A stretch of 64,000 nt of DNA from Thalassospira lucentensis (GCF_032921865.1 NZ_CP136684.1:2143001-2207000), one strand, 5' to 3'. Shown: positions 1 to 10,016, counted from the first letter of the stretch. Notes: a model not told the origin generated them from the letters alone. Made by a program: numbers and translations.

Positions 1-842
1 TGACCGGCTGCGGTTTGTCGGTTGATCTCACCCGGTGGAATATCATCGCCCATGCCGTCAACCTGATTATCGGTCCACCAAAGTTCACCTGTTTCAGGGT
101 GAAAATCATGTCCGACCGAGTTGCGAACACCATAGGTGTAAACTTCGCGACCGCTTCCATCGATATTGATCCGGATGATGCCACCGATCCCGTGTTCCCG
201 ATACAGTTCCAGCTTGTCTTTGGGAGCAACGTTGAACGGCTGCCCAAGCGAGATATAAAGTTTGCCATCCGGGCCGATTTTGCAAACACGTGCGGTGTGA
301 TTGTAACTTTCTTCGGATGGCGGGACCAGTTCACCCTCTTTAACCACATTGAATGCCGCAACATCCGGGCTTTCATAGAAAAACTCGGCTGCGGGGAATG
401 TCAGAACCCGGTTCTGTTCTGCGATATAGAGCATGCCATCTGGTGAGAAGCATGGACCGTTTGGAATGGAAAATCGTAAAGACGGGGCGAAATCCTTTAC
501 TTCATCGGCAACGCGATCCTTGTTGCGGTCGGTCACCGACCAGACTTTATCCTTCCGCGTGCCTACAAATGTCACGACCCCCTGCGGGCCAACCGCGATA
601 TGGCGGGCATCGGGCACGACAGCATAAAGGGCGATCTTGAAACCGGCCGGCAGGGTAATGCGCTCAAGAGTCTTTTTGATGCCGTCGGCATAGTCTCCGG
701 TTTGTTCAATCCTGGTGAATTCAGTGGTTCCGGTCGACTGGAAGTTGGAAAGCTTTTCGAGATTGTCCGGGGCAGGGGCCTGCGCGTAGGCCGTTCCGGA
801 CATAAACAGGGCGACGCTCGCCCCGACAAGGCGTGTTTTCAT
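1..842 (-). CDS. PQQ-dependent sugar dehydrogenase-like protein (partial, 3' end outside window)
   Basis: The gene runs leftwards off the window edge, so its C-terminus is missing. The ATG at 842 has a GGAGG ribosome site about ten bases upstream and begins a clear signal peptide (MKTRLVGASVALF, cleavage after AYA-Q), so the product should be periplasmic. The visible 280 residues have the features of the soluble glucose/sorbosone dehydrogenase beta-propeller family: ITLPAGFKIALYA near the start, then PNGPCFSPDGMLYIAEQNR, and DFHPETGELWWTDN near the edge. Known members oxidise aldoses or related sugars using PQQ; the actual substrate cannot be read here. It is transcribed away from BolA with a 150-base gap and no obvious operon partner inside the window. 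Confidence 0.8.
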   Translation of the reverse strand, partial: MKTRLVGASVALFMSGTAYAQAPAPDNLEKLSNFQSTGTTEFTRIEQTGDYADGIKKTLERITLPAGFKIALYAVVPDARHIAVGPQGVVTFVGTRKDKVWSVTDRNKDRVADEVKDFAPSLRFSIPNGPCFSPDGMLYIAEQNRVLTFPAAEFFYESPDVAAFNVVKEGELVPPSEESYNHTARVCKIGPDGKLYISLGQPFNVAPKDKLELYREHGIGGIIRINIDGSGREVYTYGVRNSVGHDFHPETGELWWTDNQVDGMGDDIPPGEINRQTAAG

Positions 843-992
843 CACATAGTCCTCCCGTTTGTATCGGACGCAGATTTGACCAGCGCCCGTGTTGCATGTG
901 CAGCGAACTGCACGTGCAACTTCTGGGCAGATATTGCGCCGGAAAATAACGGTCGTCTAAGTTGATTTCACCATGTGGAATAAACGCAATGG

Positions 993-1283
993 TTATTTTT
1001 GGGCGAGGGCAGCGGCGTACTCGGCAGGCGTCATGGTCTTGAGCGCCAGTGCATGAACCCGGTCCTTGAGAAGCTGGTCAAGGGCGATATAAACCAGCCG
1101 CTGGCGATTGACGCGATTCTCGCCTTCGAATTTTTTTGACACCACCAGCACCGAAAAATGGGATTCGCCACGCGGGTCGGCTCCGGAATGACCTGCATGT
1201 TTTGACGAATCGTCGAGGATTTCGAGTTTCTCGGGGGAAAATTCCGTGGTCAGGATGTCTCGAATCTGCTGGGCTACCTGCAT
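993..1283 (-). CDS. bolA: BolA family protein
   Basis: A 96-residue protein of normal BolA length. It has the N-terminal helix (MQVAQQIRDILTTEF), the central DDSSKHAGHSG segment with a conserved histidine, the FEGENRVNRQRLVY helix-turn region, and the VHALALKTMTPAEY end typical of the family. BolA proteins bind monothiol glutaredoxins and [2Fe-2S] clusters and act in iron-sulphur trafficking or regulation. The gene is divergent from the J-domain gene across a 160-base gap that should hold both promoters. Which BolA subclass it belongs to cannot be settled from sequence alone. Confidence 0.9.
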   Translation of the reverse strand: MQVAQQIRDILTTEFSPEKLEILDDSSKHAGHSGADPRGESHFSVLVVSKKFEGENRVNRQRLVYIALDQLLKDRVHALALKTMTPAEYAAALAQK

Positions 1284-1443
1284 GACAATGGCCTCTTGTT
1301 TCGGTGTGTTTCACATTGATGAATGCGAAAATCTAACTGTTGGCAACGTTCTGGCATGCGATGGCAGTTTTTCAAGCCTTTTATCGCATTAAATCGGCCC
1401 GTATGATATTGCGAAACCGGATGATCAGAACATATAGACGCAG

Positions 1444-2088
1444 ATGAACCGAGGCCAACGCAACAAGCGCAAAACCCTTTACCACGAAGAACCAGACCTG
1501 CCCGAATGCGAGTGGCCGGGATGCGAAGGTCATGGCGAATTTCGCGCACCCAAAGATCGCAAGCTGCGCGACTATTACAAATTCTGCCTCGACCATGTCC
1601 GGGAATACAACAAGTCCTGGAACTACTACGAGGGCATGAAGGCCGAAGACATTGAAAATGATGTCCGGCGCGATACCCATTGGCAGCGTCCGACCTGGCG
1701 GTTTGGTCATATTCGCGGTGCCAAAAAGCCGTTCAACTTCAAATTCAGCGACGGTTTCGGTTTCTTTAACGAAGATGGTGACCCGACACACCATGGCCCG
1801 GGTGGCGATCCGGCCGGTGACCGGAAACGCAGAAGTGAAGACGCCCAGCGCCGAGCAGGCGCAATGGGCATGCCATCCGAACAGCAGCAGGCGATGGCGA
1901 CACTCGATCTTGGCTGGCCGTTTTCAAAGGATGAGTTGAAGTCCAAATACAAAACGTTGTCGAAGAAATACCACCCTGATGCTAATGGCGGGGACAAGGG
2001 AGCCGAGGAACGGTTCAAGAAAATCAGTGCCGCCTATTCATCATTGATGAGCTATATCCGCGATCTGGAAGCACGGGTTCCCCTTTGA
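1444..2088 (+). CDS. J-domain (DnaJ-like) protein with N-terminal Cys motif
   Basis: A 214-residue protein with the J-domain at its C-terminus, not its N-terminus. Helix II and the loop read KYKTLSKKYHPDANGG, carrying the HPD tripeptide needed to stimulate DnaK-type ATPases. The N-terminal part has Cys-x4-Cys (PECEWPGCEG) followed by FCLDH, a possible zinc-binding arrangement, and is rich in Trp/Tyr. There is no G/F region or DnaJ zinc finger, so it is a specialised co-chaperone. Its place beside bolA and cobS is common in alphaproteobacteria, but its client is unknown. The ribosome site before the ATG is weak. Confidence 0.85.
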   Translation: MNRGQRNKRKTLYHEEPDLPECEWPGCEGHGEFRAPKDRKLRDYYKFCLDHVREYNKSWNYYEGMKAEDIENDVRRDTHWQRPTWRFGHIRGAKKPFNFKFSDGFGFFNEDGDPTHHGPGGDPAGDRKRRSEDAQRRAGAMGMPSEQQQAMATLDLGWPFSKDELKSKYKTLSKKYHPDANGGDKGAEERFKKISAAYSSLMSYIRDLEARVPL

Positions 2089-2106
2089 TCTGAACACGAT
2101 GCCGGA

Positions 2107-2127
2107 ACAGATTTTGATAAAATCTGT
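2107..2127 (+). terminator. Perfect 9-bp hairpin after the J-domain gene
   Basis: ACAGATTTT and AAAATCTGT form a perfect stem around the loop GAT, 18 bases after the J-domain stop codon. The following bases (CTTGC) are not a clean U-tract, so termination may be weak. The rest of the 2089-2285 gap shows no cobalamin riboswitch. Confidence 0.4.
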
Positions 2128-2285
2128 CTTGCAATTCACGCCCTGGACCTTTTCATTGTTCGATCCATTTGCGGCGATAGACGTTTTTTGCGCATCTTCC
2201 CTTTGTCACGCGCATCTTAGCCGCTATTAATGAGCTAGTTTCAAACGAGACCGCGTCACCGGTCCGATAAAATGCGCGAGTACTT

Positions 2286-3293
2286 ATGAGCCAAGGTTAC
2301 GAAGCGACAGGTGCAGCCGCCGAACATCCGCTGGATGCACCCGACATCAAAATATCCGTCCGCGAAGCGTTCGGAATTGATAGCGACATGAAAGTCCCGG
2401 CATTCAGCCAGGGCAGCGAACATGTCCCCATGATCGATCCGACCTACCGGTTTGATCGCGATACCACATTGGCCATTCTGGCGGGCTTTGCCCATAACCG
2501 CCGTGTGATGATCCAGGGGTATCATGGGACGGGTAAATCGACCCATATCGAACAGGTCGCTGCACGCCTGAATTGGCCATGTGTCCGTGTCAACCTTGAT
2601 AGCCACATCTCGCGTATCGACCTGATCGGCAAGGACGCCATTGTGTTGCGCGATGGCAAACAGATTACCGAATTCCGTGAAGGCATTCTGCCCTGGGCGC
2701 TTAAACGACCGGTCGCGATGGTGTTTGATGAATATGATGCCGGTCGTCCGGACGTGATGTTCGTGATTCAGCGTGTCCTGGAAGTCGATGGCAAGCTGAC
2801 CCTGCTTGATCAGAATAAAGTCATCCACCCGCATCCGAATTTCCGCCTGTTTGCGACGTCGAACACGGTCGGGCTTGGCGATACCACCGGTCTTTATCAC
2901 GGGACCCAGCAGATCAACCAGGCCCAGATGGATCGTTGGTCGATTGTGGCAACGCTTAACTATCTCTCGGTCGCGGATGAAACCAACATCGTCACGGCTA
3001 AGGTGCCGTCGTTCGATAATGCCGAAGGCCGCAAGAAGATCGAAGCCATGGTGGCCCTTGCCAACCTGACCCGTCAGGGGTTCGTCGCCGGCGACATTTC
3101 GACCGTCATGAGCCCGCGTACCGTTATTACGCTGGCCGAAAATGTCGAGATTTTCGGGGATATATCTTATGCCTTCCGCGTGACGTTCCTGAACCGTTGC
3201 GACGAGGTGGAACGCCCGATCCTGGCTGAATATTATCAGCGTTGCTTTGGCGAGGAACTGCCCGAAGAAGCCATCAATGTGATGGTCCGTTAA
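2286..3293 (+). CDS. cobS: Aerobic cobaltochelatase subunit CobS
   Basis: A 335-residue AAA+ ATPase of full family length. The Walker A motif GYHGTGKST lies at residues 78-86 and Walker B (VAMVFDEYD) at about 143-151; an [10 protein letters not shown] sensor segment follows. CobS and CobT form the chaperone complex that drives CobN to insert cobalt into hydrogenobyrinic acid a,c-diamide in the oxygen-dependent B12 pathway. cobT follows ten bases after the stop, so the two are one operon; cobN is not in the window. The N-terminal stretch ([19 protein letters not shown]) is typical of CobS and sets it apart from MoxR proteins. Confidence 0.96.
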   Translation: MSQGYEATGAAAEHPLDAPDIKISVREAFGIDSDMKVPAFSQGSEHVPMIDPTYRFDRDTTLAILAGFAHNRRVMIQGYHGTGKSTHIEQVAARLNWPCVRVNLDSHISRIDLIGKDAIVLRDGKQITEFREGILPWALKRPVAMVFDEYDAGRPDVMFVIQRVLEVDGKLTLLDQNKVIHPHPNFRLFATSNTVGLGDTTGLYHGTQQINQAQMDRWSIVATLNYLSVADETNIVTAKVPSFDNAEGRKKIEAMVALANLTRQGFVAGDISTVMSPRTVITLAENVEIFGDISYAFRVTFLNRCDEVERPILAEYYQRCFGEELPEEAINVMVR

Positions 3294-3303
3294 GGACCAT
3301 CCG

Positions 3304-5265
3304 TTGTTAAAGCAAATCGGCGACCTGATCCCAGAAGCGAGTAGTGCGATGAAGAATGATGAAGCGCTTTCCGGATTTTTGCGCGGCACAGCGGCGACGT
3401 TTCGCGCGCTTGCCGGACGCAATGATCTTGAAGTGGGCTTTGTCAAAGGCGGCCGGGCAGGTGGCTATGGCGAACATGTGCGCCTGCCGATGCCCAAACA
3501 GGCGCTGCCGAAGGACGAGGTTGCCGATCTGCGCGGTGTTGCCGATGGCTGGGCTCTGAAACTGCGTCATCATGACGTGGCACTTCATGCCCGGCGCATG
3601 CCCGAAACGGCCGAGGCACAGGCCGTCTACGATGCGCTGGAAACGGCGCGTTGCGAGGCGGTCGGTTCGCGTTATTTCCCCGGTGTGCGCAAGAACCTCC
3701 GGGAACATGCCGAACAGGATTGTCGTGCAAAGAACTTCCATCGTCTGACCGCGCGCGAAGATGCGCCTTTTGCAGATGCTATCGGCATGCTCGCGCGCGA
3801 GATTTTTACCGGTGAACCGGCCCCGCAGTCGGCCCGTCCGCTGATCGATTTGTGGCGTGCCCATATCGAAAAAAATGCCGGTGCGGATCTGACCGACCTG
3901 CGTGACGTGCTTGACGATCAGGACGCTTTTGCCCGTGGTTTGCGTCGCCTTCTTGATCATCTTTCGCTGGAAGATGATATCGATGATGCTCCGCCTGAAA
4001 ACGAAGGCGAGGACGAAGACGAAAAAGATGGCGAGACCGACCCGGACGAAGAACTCGACAGTCAGGGCGGTCAGCAGGGGCAGGCCGACGAGTCCGAACC
4101 GGATGGCGATGACCAGCAACAGGATGCCGGTACCGAAGAGGCCGAAGCGGGTGAAGGCGATATCGACGACCAGCAGCTTGAAGCCATGTCGCAGGAAGAA
4201 CAGCCTGCCGGACCGGGCGAACAGCCGGAATTTGATGGCCGGAACGAACCGATTGAACGCGGCTATGAGCCATTTACCCGTGAATTCGATGAAATCGTCA
4301 CCGCCGACGAGCTTTGCGAAGGTCTGGAACTGTCGCGTCTGCGCGCGATGCTCGACAAACAGCTGGCGAATTTGCAGAACGTTGTTTCACGCCTTGCCAA
4401 CCGCTTGCAACGCCGCCTGATGGCGCAGCAGAACCGCGGTTGGGATTTCGACCTTGAAGAAGGCATTCTTGACGCAGCAAAGCTCGCCCGCATTGTTGCA
4501 ACGCCGTCAACCTCGCTGTCTTTCAAGCAGGAACAGGATACGGATTTCCGCGATACGGTCGTGACGCTGCTGATCGATAATTCCGGTTCCATGCGCGGCC
4601 GACCGATTACGATTGCCGCCCTTTCGGCCGATATTCTGGCGCGTACCCTTGAACGTTGCGGAGTGAAGGTCGAAATTCTTGGCTTTACCACCCGGCAGTG
4701 GAAGGGTGGGCAATCGCGTGAAAGATGGGTTGAAAACGGCAAGCCGCCGAAACCCGGTCGTTTGAACGATCTGCGTCACATCATCTACAAGGCAGCCGAT
4801 ACACCTTGGCGGCGCGCACGCAAGAATCTTGGCCTGATGCTGCGCGAAGGATTGCTTAAGGAAAATATCGATGGCGAAGCGCTGCTCTGGGCGCATGAAC
4901 GACTTCTGGGCCGTTCGGAACAACGCCGGATATTGATGGTGATTTCGGATGGGGCACCGGTCGATGATTCGACCCTGTCGGTAAATTCCGGAAACTATCT
5001 GGAACGCCACCTGCGCGAGGTTATCGACTGGATTCAGACCCGTTCGCCGGTTGAATTGCTTGCAATCGGCATTGGGCATGACGTCACACGCTATTACCAG
5101 CGTGCCGTGACAATCAATGATCCGGAAGAATTGGGCGGTACCATGTTGCGCGAATTGTCCGATCTGTTCGATGAACAGGGCGCGCGCCAACCCAAACGCC
5201 CGATGCGTCATGTGCCTGCGGATAACGCAAAGGACAAGGCGACCGGTGATCGCGACCGTTGGTAG
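3304..5265 (+). CDS. cobT: Aerobic cobaltochelatase subunit CobT
   Basis: A 653-residue partner of CobS. The middle (about residues 225-325) is an extremely acidic, low-complexity Glu/Asp/Gln linker. The C-terminal third is a von Willebrand A-type domain with the metal-binding DNSGS (residues 425-429) and [10 protein letters not shown]. This architecture is diagnostic of CobT. The first start is a TTG at 3304 with AAGGA upstream; an ATG at 3349 (MKNDEALSG) is an alternative that would remove 15 residues. The 3' end precedes gluQ by 20 bases, so that gene may be cotranscribed. Confidence 0.95.
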   Translation: MLKQIGDLIPEASSAMKNDEALSGFLRGTAATFRALAGRNDLEVGFVKGGRAGGYGEHVRLPMPKQALPKDEVADLRGVADGWALKLRHHDVALHARRMPETAEAQAVYDALETARCEAVGSRYFPGVRKNLREHAEQDCRAKNFHRLTAREDAPFADAIGMLAREIFTGEPAPQSARPLIDLWRAHIEKNAGADLTDLRDVLDDQDAFARGLRRLLDHLSLEDDIDDAPPENEGEDEDEKDGETDPDEELDSQGGQQGQADESEPDGDDQQQDAGTEEAEAGEGDIDDQQLEAMSQEEQPAGPGEQPEFDGRNEPIERGYEPFTREFDEIVTADELCEGLELSRLRAMLDKQLANLQNVVSRLANRLQRRLMAQQNRGWDFDLEEGILDAAKLARIVATPSTSLSFKQEQDTDFRDTVVTLLIDNSGSMRGRPITIAALSADILARTLERCGVKVEILGFTTRQWKGGQSRERWVENGKPPKPGRLNDLRHIIYKAADTPWRRARKNLGLMLREGLLKENIDGEALLWAHERLLGRSEQRRILMVISDGAPVDDSTLSVNSGNYLERHLREVIDWIQTRSPVELLAIGIGHDVTRYYQRAVTINDPEELGGTMLRELSDLFDEQGARQPKRPMRHVPADNAKDKATGDRDRW

Positions 5266-5285
5266 GCAAAGGGGATAGGGCCGTC

Positions 5286-6125
5286 ATGACAGCCATTACC
5301 CGATTTGCCCCCAGTCCGACCGGCTTTCTGCATCTTGGCCATGCGGCTTCGGCCCTGTTTTCCGCAAAACAGGCCGGGCCGGATGGTCGCTTCCTTTTGC
5401 GGATTGAGGATATCGATCAGACCCGCTGTCGTCCGGGATATATCGATGCGATCTACGAAGATCTTGGCTGGCTGGGGCTTCAATGGGAAGAACCTGTTCG
5501 CATCCAGTCGCAACATTTCAGCGATTATCAGCAGGTGCTTCATCGTTTGACCGATGCCGGTCTGCTTTATCCCTGTTTTTGCACGCGAAAAGACATCCAG
5601 GCCGAAATTGCGCGGATTGGAAATGCTCCTCACGGCCCGGATGGGGCGCATTATCCGGGAACCTGTCGCGATTGCAGCGTGTCCGAACGTACGGACCGCA
5701 TTGCCGCCGGTGAAAGCTATGCCCTGCGTCTGGATATGAGGCGGGCCCTCAGGCAGGTTGGTGGCCCATTGTCATGGTATGATCGCAAGGCCGGTAAGCA
5801 GGAGGCAACGCCGGAAATATTTGGCGATGTTGTGCTTGCCCGCAAGGATACACCGACCAGCTATCATCTGTCGGTGACCCATGATGATCATTTGCAGGGC
5901 ATCAACCTTGTCACTCGTGGCGAAGATCTGTTTTTCGCAAGCCACCTGCATCGGTTGCTGCAGGAATTACTGGGGTACGACGTTCCTGAATATCACCATC
6001 ACGGCTTGCTGATCGGGCCGAATGGCAAACGTTTTGCCAAACGCGACAAATCCAAAACGCTTCGATCCATGCGCGACGAAGGCATGACCGCTGACGAGGT
6101 CATTACGATGACCGGCTTTGTCTGA
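5286..6125 (+). CDS. gluQ: Glutamyl-Q tRNA(Asp) synthetase
   Basis: A 279-residue truncated glutamyl-tRNA synthetase homologue. It has RFAPSPTGFLHLGH at the N-terminus (the HIGH-type signature) and KRFAKRDKS as the KMSKS counterpart, with the anticodon-binding domain absent. A Cys cluster (PCFC, then TCRDC) matches the zinc site of this family. Known GluQ enzymes attach glutamate to the queuosine base at position 34 of tRNA(Asp). I chose the ATG at 5286 because the protein then starts with the conserved MTAITRFAPSP; an upstream TTG at 5259 overlaps cobT. The 3' end overlaps the convergent LysR gene by 23 bases. Confidence 0.92.
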   Translation: MTAITRFAPSPTGFLHLGHAASALFSAKQAGPDGRFLLRIEDIDQTRCRPGYIDAIYEDLGWLGLQWEEPVRIQSQHFSDYQQVLHRLTDAGLLYPCFCTRKDIQAEIARIGNAPHGPDGAHYPGTCRDCSVSERTDRIAAGESYALRLDMRRALRQVGGPLSWYDRKAGKQEATPEIFGDVVLARKDTPTSYHLSVTHDDHLQGINLVTRGEDLFFASHLHRLLQELLGYDVPEYHHHGLLIGPNGKRFAKRDKSKTLRSMRDEGMTADEVITMTGFV

Positions 6126-7044
6126 GCGATCCGGTTCTGGTTTCCAGAAGGTCCGGCCGTTCAATAAACCAGTTGCGGATAAAATCGATCATCAGCCGGT
6201 TCTTGACCGGCAGGTTCGCCTGATACGGATAGACCAGATAGATCGGCCGCAAGGGTGATGAATAGCCATCAAGTGCCGTTTCAAGCAATCCTTCGGAGAT
6301 TGCCGGAAGGGCAACATAACGCGGTAGTCGGGCAACACCCAGTCCGCGGATTGCGGCATTGCGCAGCAGCGGATAATGGTTCAGACGCAAATTACCGATT
6401 GCCGGGACGGATTGTGCGCCGTCATCGGAAAAGAAAACCCAGTTGCCATCCTTGTAATACTGAAAGTTCAGCAGGCAATTGTGGTTTGCCAGATCGGCGG
6501 GTGTTTCAGGTTTTGGGTGCTTTGCCCAATAGACCGGGCTTGCGCATACCAGTTCGGAAAGTTGTCCCAGCGGAATGGCAACCTGTTCCGGATCGTTCGT
6601 CAGTCCCGCACGGATCGCGATATCGATATGGGCCGATTGCAGATCGCGAAATGTGTTTTCCAGCTCCATCTCGATCTGGATGCGCGGATGGGTTCTTTGA
6701 AACGCGACGATGATGTCATCAAGAAACATTTCCCCAAAGGAAACAGGAACCGTGATGCGTACGGTTCCCACCGGCTCGCCACGCAGTGCTTCGACGGCCT
6801 CGAATGCGGCGTTGGCACTTTGGGTGATGTTTTGGCAATACTCCAGAAAGGTCGTACCGATCTCGGTCGGTTCGACCTTGCGGGTGGACCGGAACAGCAA
6901 TTGCGCACCCAGTTCTGATTCCAGTCTTTTGACATGCTGGCTGATCAGGCCCTTGGACACACCAAGCACCTTGGCGGCCTGCGTAAAGCCACCATTTTCT
7001 ATCACGGCCGCAAAGCTGCGCATTTCGCTAAGATAATCTTTCAT
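6103..7044 (-). CDS. LysR family transcriptional regulator
   Basis: A 313-residue protein with an N-terminal winged helix-turn-helix (MRSFAAVIENGGFTQAAKVLGVSKGLISQHVKRLE, about residues 8-42, read in two parts) and a LysR effector domain. The sequence resembles the DsdC/YhjC-type group with a VGTVRITVPVSFG start to the effector domain. It is divergent from the short-chain dehydrogenase at 7150, the classic layout in which the LysR protein controls its neighbour. An A/T-rich dyad GTTTA-N6-TAAAC (7046-7061) sits directly next to its own start codon and could be the shared operator. The inducer is unknown. Confidence 0.9.
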   Translation of the reverse strand: MKDYLSEMRSFAAVIENGGFTQAAKVLGVSKGLISQHVKRLESELGAQLLFRSTRKVEPTEIGTTFLEYCQNITQSANAAFEAVEALRGEPVGTVRITVPVSFGEMFLDDIIVAFQRTHPRIQIEMELENTFRDLQSAHIDIAIRAGLTNDPEQVAIPLGQLSELVCASPVYWAKHPKPETPADLANHNCLLNFQYYKDGNWVFFSDDGAQSVPAIGNLRLNHYPLLRNAAIRGLGVARLPRYVALPAISEGLLETALDGYSSPLRPIYLVYPYQANLPVKNRLMIDFIRNWFIERPDLLETRTGSLRQSRSS

Positions 7045-7045
7045 T

Positions 7046-7070
7046 GTTTAGAATATTAAACAAAATGTTT
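7046..7070. promoter_or_regulatory. Candidate LysR operator in the divergent intergenic region
   Basis: GTTTA at 7046-7050 and TAAAC at 7057-7061 form a dyad. AAAC at 7058-7061 pairs again with GTTT at 7067-7070. The stretch touches the LysR start codon at 7044, fitting an autoregulatory site. Position and symmetry are the only support. Confidence 0.35.
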
Positions 7071-7149
7071 GAAAATCACTAGATTATCATCACCATTGTC
7101 CTATGAGACGATATCTCCATTACAACATATTCCGAAGATGGAGGATTAA

Positions 7150-7749
7150 ATGAAAGTTCTGTTGGTTGGCGCATCGGGAATTATCGGACGTGGAATTGAT
7201 GCCGAATTATCCCAACGTCACGAAATCGTTCGTGCGTCCCGTTCAAGCGGGGATGTCAATGTTGACCTGACCGATATTGCATCAATCAGGGCAATGTTTG
7301 CCAAGGTAGGCAAGGTCGACGCGGTTGTTTCAGCGACGGGTAAGGCTCATTTCGGTGACTTTTCCGAAATGGACGATGACAAATACCGCATCGGTATCAA
7401 TGACAAGCTGATGGGGCAGGTCAATCTGGTGCTGGTCGGGCGTGACCATGTGGCGGATAGCGCATCATTCACGCTGACTACCGGTATCCTGTCCAAAGAC
7501 CCGATCCGTTATGGCAGCTCGGCCTCGATGGTGAATGGCGCAATCGAGTCATTCGTGCGTGCCGCTGCGATTGAAATGAAGCCGGGCCTGCGAATCAATG
7601 CAGTCAGCCCCGGTGTGATCCTTGAGGCAATGGAAAGATATGCACCGTATTTCCGCGGGCATGACCCCGTTCCGGCAGCACGTGCAGCCCTTGGTTATGC
7701 AAAGTCAGTCGAAGGTCTTCAAACCGGTCAGGTTTTCGAGATTTTCTGA
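7150..7749 (+). CDS. Short-chain dehydrogenase (small SDR subfamily lacking the YxxxK lysine)
   Basis: A 199-residue Rossmann-fold protein with the nucleotide motif VGASGIIGRGI at residues 6-16 and DVNVDLTD as the adenine-side acidic loop. The usual catalytic YxxxK is absent: the expected position reads YGSSASMVNGA, with no lysine four residues after the tyrosine. Other residues, including INAVSPGVI, fit the SDR fold. Short proteins of this type exist in many proteobacteria, but their reaction is not established. A GGAGG ribosome site precedes the ATG. The divergent LysR gene probably controls it. Confidence 0.85.
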   Translation: MKVLLVGASGIIGRGIDAELSQRHEIVRASRSSGDVNVDLTDIASIRAMFAKVGKVDAVVSATGKAHFGDFSEMDDDKYRIGINDKLMGQVNLVLVGRDHVADSASFTLTTGILSKDPIRYGSSASMVNGAIESFVRAAAIEMKPGLRINAVSPGVILEAMERYAPYFRGHDPVPAARAALGYAKSVEGLQTGQVFEIF

Positions 7750-7931
7750 CGACAGTTGAGAAAACCGGTCGGGACATCATGTCTTGGTCGGTTTTGGGCA
7801 TTACAAGGGCCTTGCTCCGAAAAAACCATACTTTCTATCTGGAATTATGCAGGGCGACTGCTTACTATCCAAACAGCTAGTGTTGCGCATCCGATGGTTG
7901 AGCGTGTAAACGGCTGTAACGGAAATACCGG

Positions 7932-9998
7932 ATGGGGCAGTTAACGGCCAGGATGGCCAAAACCTTGAAACGGCTGCTTTTGGAACCCGGACACGGGAAC
8001 GAAGCAGGGCCGGCGCTGCAAAAGAAGGTTCGTGGGGACCTTCTTGACCTTGCCTATCGTAACAACTGGGCGAACGTTCTTGTCAATCTGGCGGCCGGGA
8101 GCGGCCTTGCAGGGACCCTGTGGTTTCAGGGCGAACTGTCATTTGGCATGAGCATATGGGTTGCCGTTATCATTATAACGACCGCGATCCGGTTGTTTGG
8201 CGGGTATCGTTATCATGCTGAACGGCGACTGGTTTCGGCGTTTGATGATACGGATTTCCACAAATGGCTTGTCCGATATGCCTTGGGTGTTTGTTCTGGG
8301 GCAACGCTTTGGGCGTTGGCAGCCATATTTGATCTGCCGGGACAAAGCAATGAAAGCCGGTTTGTCATGCTCATCATTCTCGCCGGGCTTGCCGGCGGGG
8401 CAACCGGCATTCTGGCCCCTGTTTTCCGGGTCGGGCGGTTTTATCTTGTGATGCTGCTGCTGCCGGCCTGCATTGTATTGATCGTCATGCCCGAACCGAA
8501 TTATGTGCTGGCTGGACTGGGCTTCATATTTCTGACTGTCATGATGGTTACCCATCGCAACAATCATGTGATCCTCTATCGGTCGCTTGCGCTTAAACAT
8601 GAAAATGACGGTCTGGTCGATGATCTGCGCGAACAGAACCGGATCACACGGGACTGGAATGTGACACTGGAAACCCGCGTGGCGAAACGGACGCGGGAAC
8701 TTCGCAATCTTCTGGTCCGTGACACTTTGACCGGATTGCTGAACCGCGACGGCATTGTGTCCTGGTTTGAAGAAGCTCGTGCAAGCCACGGTAATCGTGC
8801 TTATGCGGTTCTGTTCATTGATCTTGACCATTTCAAACAGATCAATGACGGGTTGAGCCATGCGATCGGCGATCTGGTGCTTAAGGAAGTTTCGGCCCGC
8901 CTGCGGGAATATGTTGATGAACGTCATGCGGTGGGGCGTTGGGGTGGTGATGAATTCATCATGATCCTGACCGACCAGCCCGAAAACCTGCATCAACTGG
9001 TTGATCAGACCATCGGTGAGGTTCGTGCGGCGGTCAACCGGCCCATCCATATTGCGGGACAGACATTGCATGTCGGTTTTAGTACCGGCGTTGCTTTCGG
9101 GATGACGGAAAACCCGCAAATTGCCGAAATGATCCACTGGGCCGATCTTGCCGCGGCGGAAGTCAAACGATCAGGACGTGGCAGCGTGCACAGTTATGAC
9201 AGCAAATTACTGGTCGAACAGGAACGTCGGCTTGCCATAAATCAGGCCCTGCGTCAGGCGATGCCAAGCGACGAGCTGTATCTTGAATATCAGCCAGTGG
9301 TAGGTGCAAAAACTGGGGAAATTGAGGCTTACGAAGTTTTGCTACGGTGGGAAAGTGGCGAACTTGGGCGTATACCGCCCGACGAGTTTATCCCGATTGC
9401 CGAGGAATCCGCGCTGATTGTCGATATCGGTGAATGGGTCATGCGCGAGGCCTGCAAAACCATTCTTGACTGGTCCGGTTTTGCAGGCGGGCCTAAGGTG
9501 GCGGTTAACGTCTCGGTCCGTCAGATCGTGGTTCCGCGTTTTGCCCGTATGGTGGAGAACCTTCTGCTTGAAACCGGGTTGCCAGCCAACCGTCTGATTA
9601 TTGAGGTAACGGAATCGATCTTTGATATCCGGCGCACGCAACTGATTTCGGAAGTCCTGTCTGATCTGCATGATCAGGGGGTGGAAATCCATATTGATGA
9701 TTTCGGCACCGGCTATTCATCCCTTTCACGATTGCATCAGATCCGTGTAGACGCCGTAAAAATCGATAAATCTTTCATCCTGAACATGGATATCAATGCA
9801 CGTGCGGTGATTGAAGGGGCGATTTTGATTGCGCACCGGTTTGGGCTTGATGTGATTGCCGAAGGTATTGAAACCGAGCAACAGCGCAGTGAACTTGCCG
9901 CGATGGGGGTGGACGCCTATCAGGGCTATTTCTTTGCCCGGCCATCCAGCAGCCCCTGTGATGATCCGCATTGGCAGAAAACGGAATCAAACGTTTAA
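7932..9998 (+). CDS. Membrane-bound GGDEF-EAL cyclic-di-GMP enzyme
   Basis: A 688-residue protein. About residues 40-210 hold several hydrophobic segments (five or six helices), followed by a coiled stretch (NDGLVDDLREQNRITRDWN). A GGDEF domain with intact GRWGGDEFIMIL and then an EAL domain follow. The EAL signature reads EVLLRW, but NVSVRQ, EVTES, DDFGTGYSSL, KIDKSF and AEGIET are present, so phosphodiesterase activity is plausible. The inhibitory RxxD site five residues before GGDEF is missing (DERH). No partner gene is adjacent. The start at 7932 is slightly uncertain, since an in-frame ATG lies at 7953. Confidence 0.92.
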   Translation: MGQLTARMAKTLKRLLLEPGHGNEAGPALQKKVRGDLLDLAYRNNWANVLVNLAAGSGLAGTLWFQGELSFGMSIWVAVIIITTAIRLFGGYRYHAERRLVSAFDDTDFHKWLVRYALGVCSGATLWALAAIFDLPGQSNESRFVMLIILAGLAGGATGILAPVFRVGRFYLVMLLLPACIVLIVMPEPNYVLAGLGFIFLTVMMVTHRNNHVILYRSLALKHENDGLVDDLREQNRITRDWNVTLETRVAKRTRELRNLLVRDTLTGLLNRDGIVSWFEEARASHGNRAYAVLFIDLDHFKQINDGLSHAIGDLVLKEVSARLREYVDERHAVGRWGGDEFIMILTDQPENLHQLVDQTIGEVRAAVNRPIHIAGQTLHVGFSTGVAFGMTENPQIAEMIHWADLAAAEVKRSGRGSVHSYDSKLLVEQERRLAINQALRQAMPSDELYLEYQPVVGAKTGEIEAYEVLLRWESGELGRIPPDEFIPIAEESALIVDIGEWVMREACKTILDWSGFAGGPKVAVNVSVRQIVVPRFARMVENLLLETGLPANRLIIEVTESIFDIRRTQLISEVLSDLHDQGVEIHIDDFGTGYSSLSRLHQIRVDAVKIDKSFILNMDINARAVIEGAILIAHRFGLDVIAEGIETEQQRSELAAMGVDAYQGYFFARPSSSPCDDPHWQKTESNV

Positions 9999-10016
9999 TC
10001 CTGCGTCGGATAAACA

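Noticed and set aside
2089-2285. Possible cobalamin riboswitch before cobS
   Set aside because: No B12-box-like core or long paired leader is visible in the 197 bases.
2256-3446. 396-residue frame antisense to cobS
   Set aside because: It lies opposite a clear CobS gene and has no family features; long antisense frames arise from the codon bias of this genome.
7756-7944. 62-residue frame before the GGDEF-EAL gene
   Set aside because: No ribosome site or recognisable features, and it runs into the start of the real gene.
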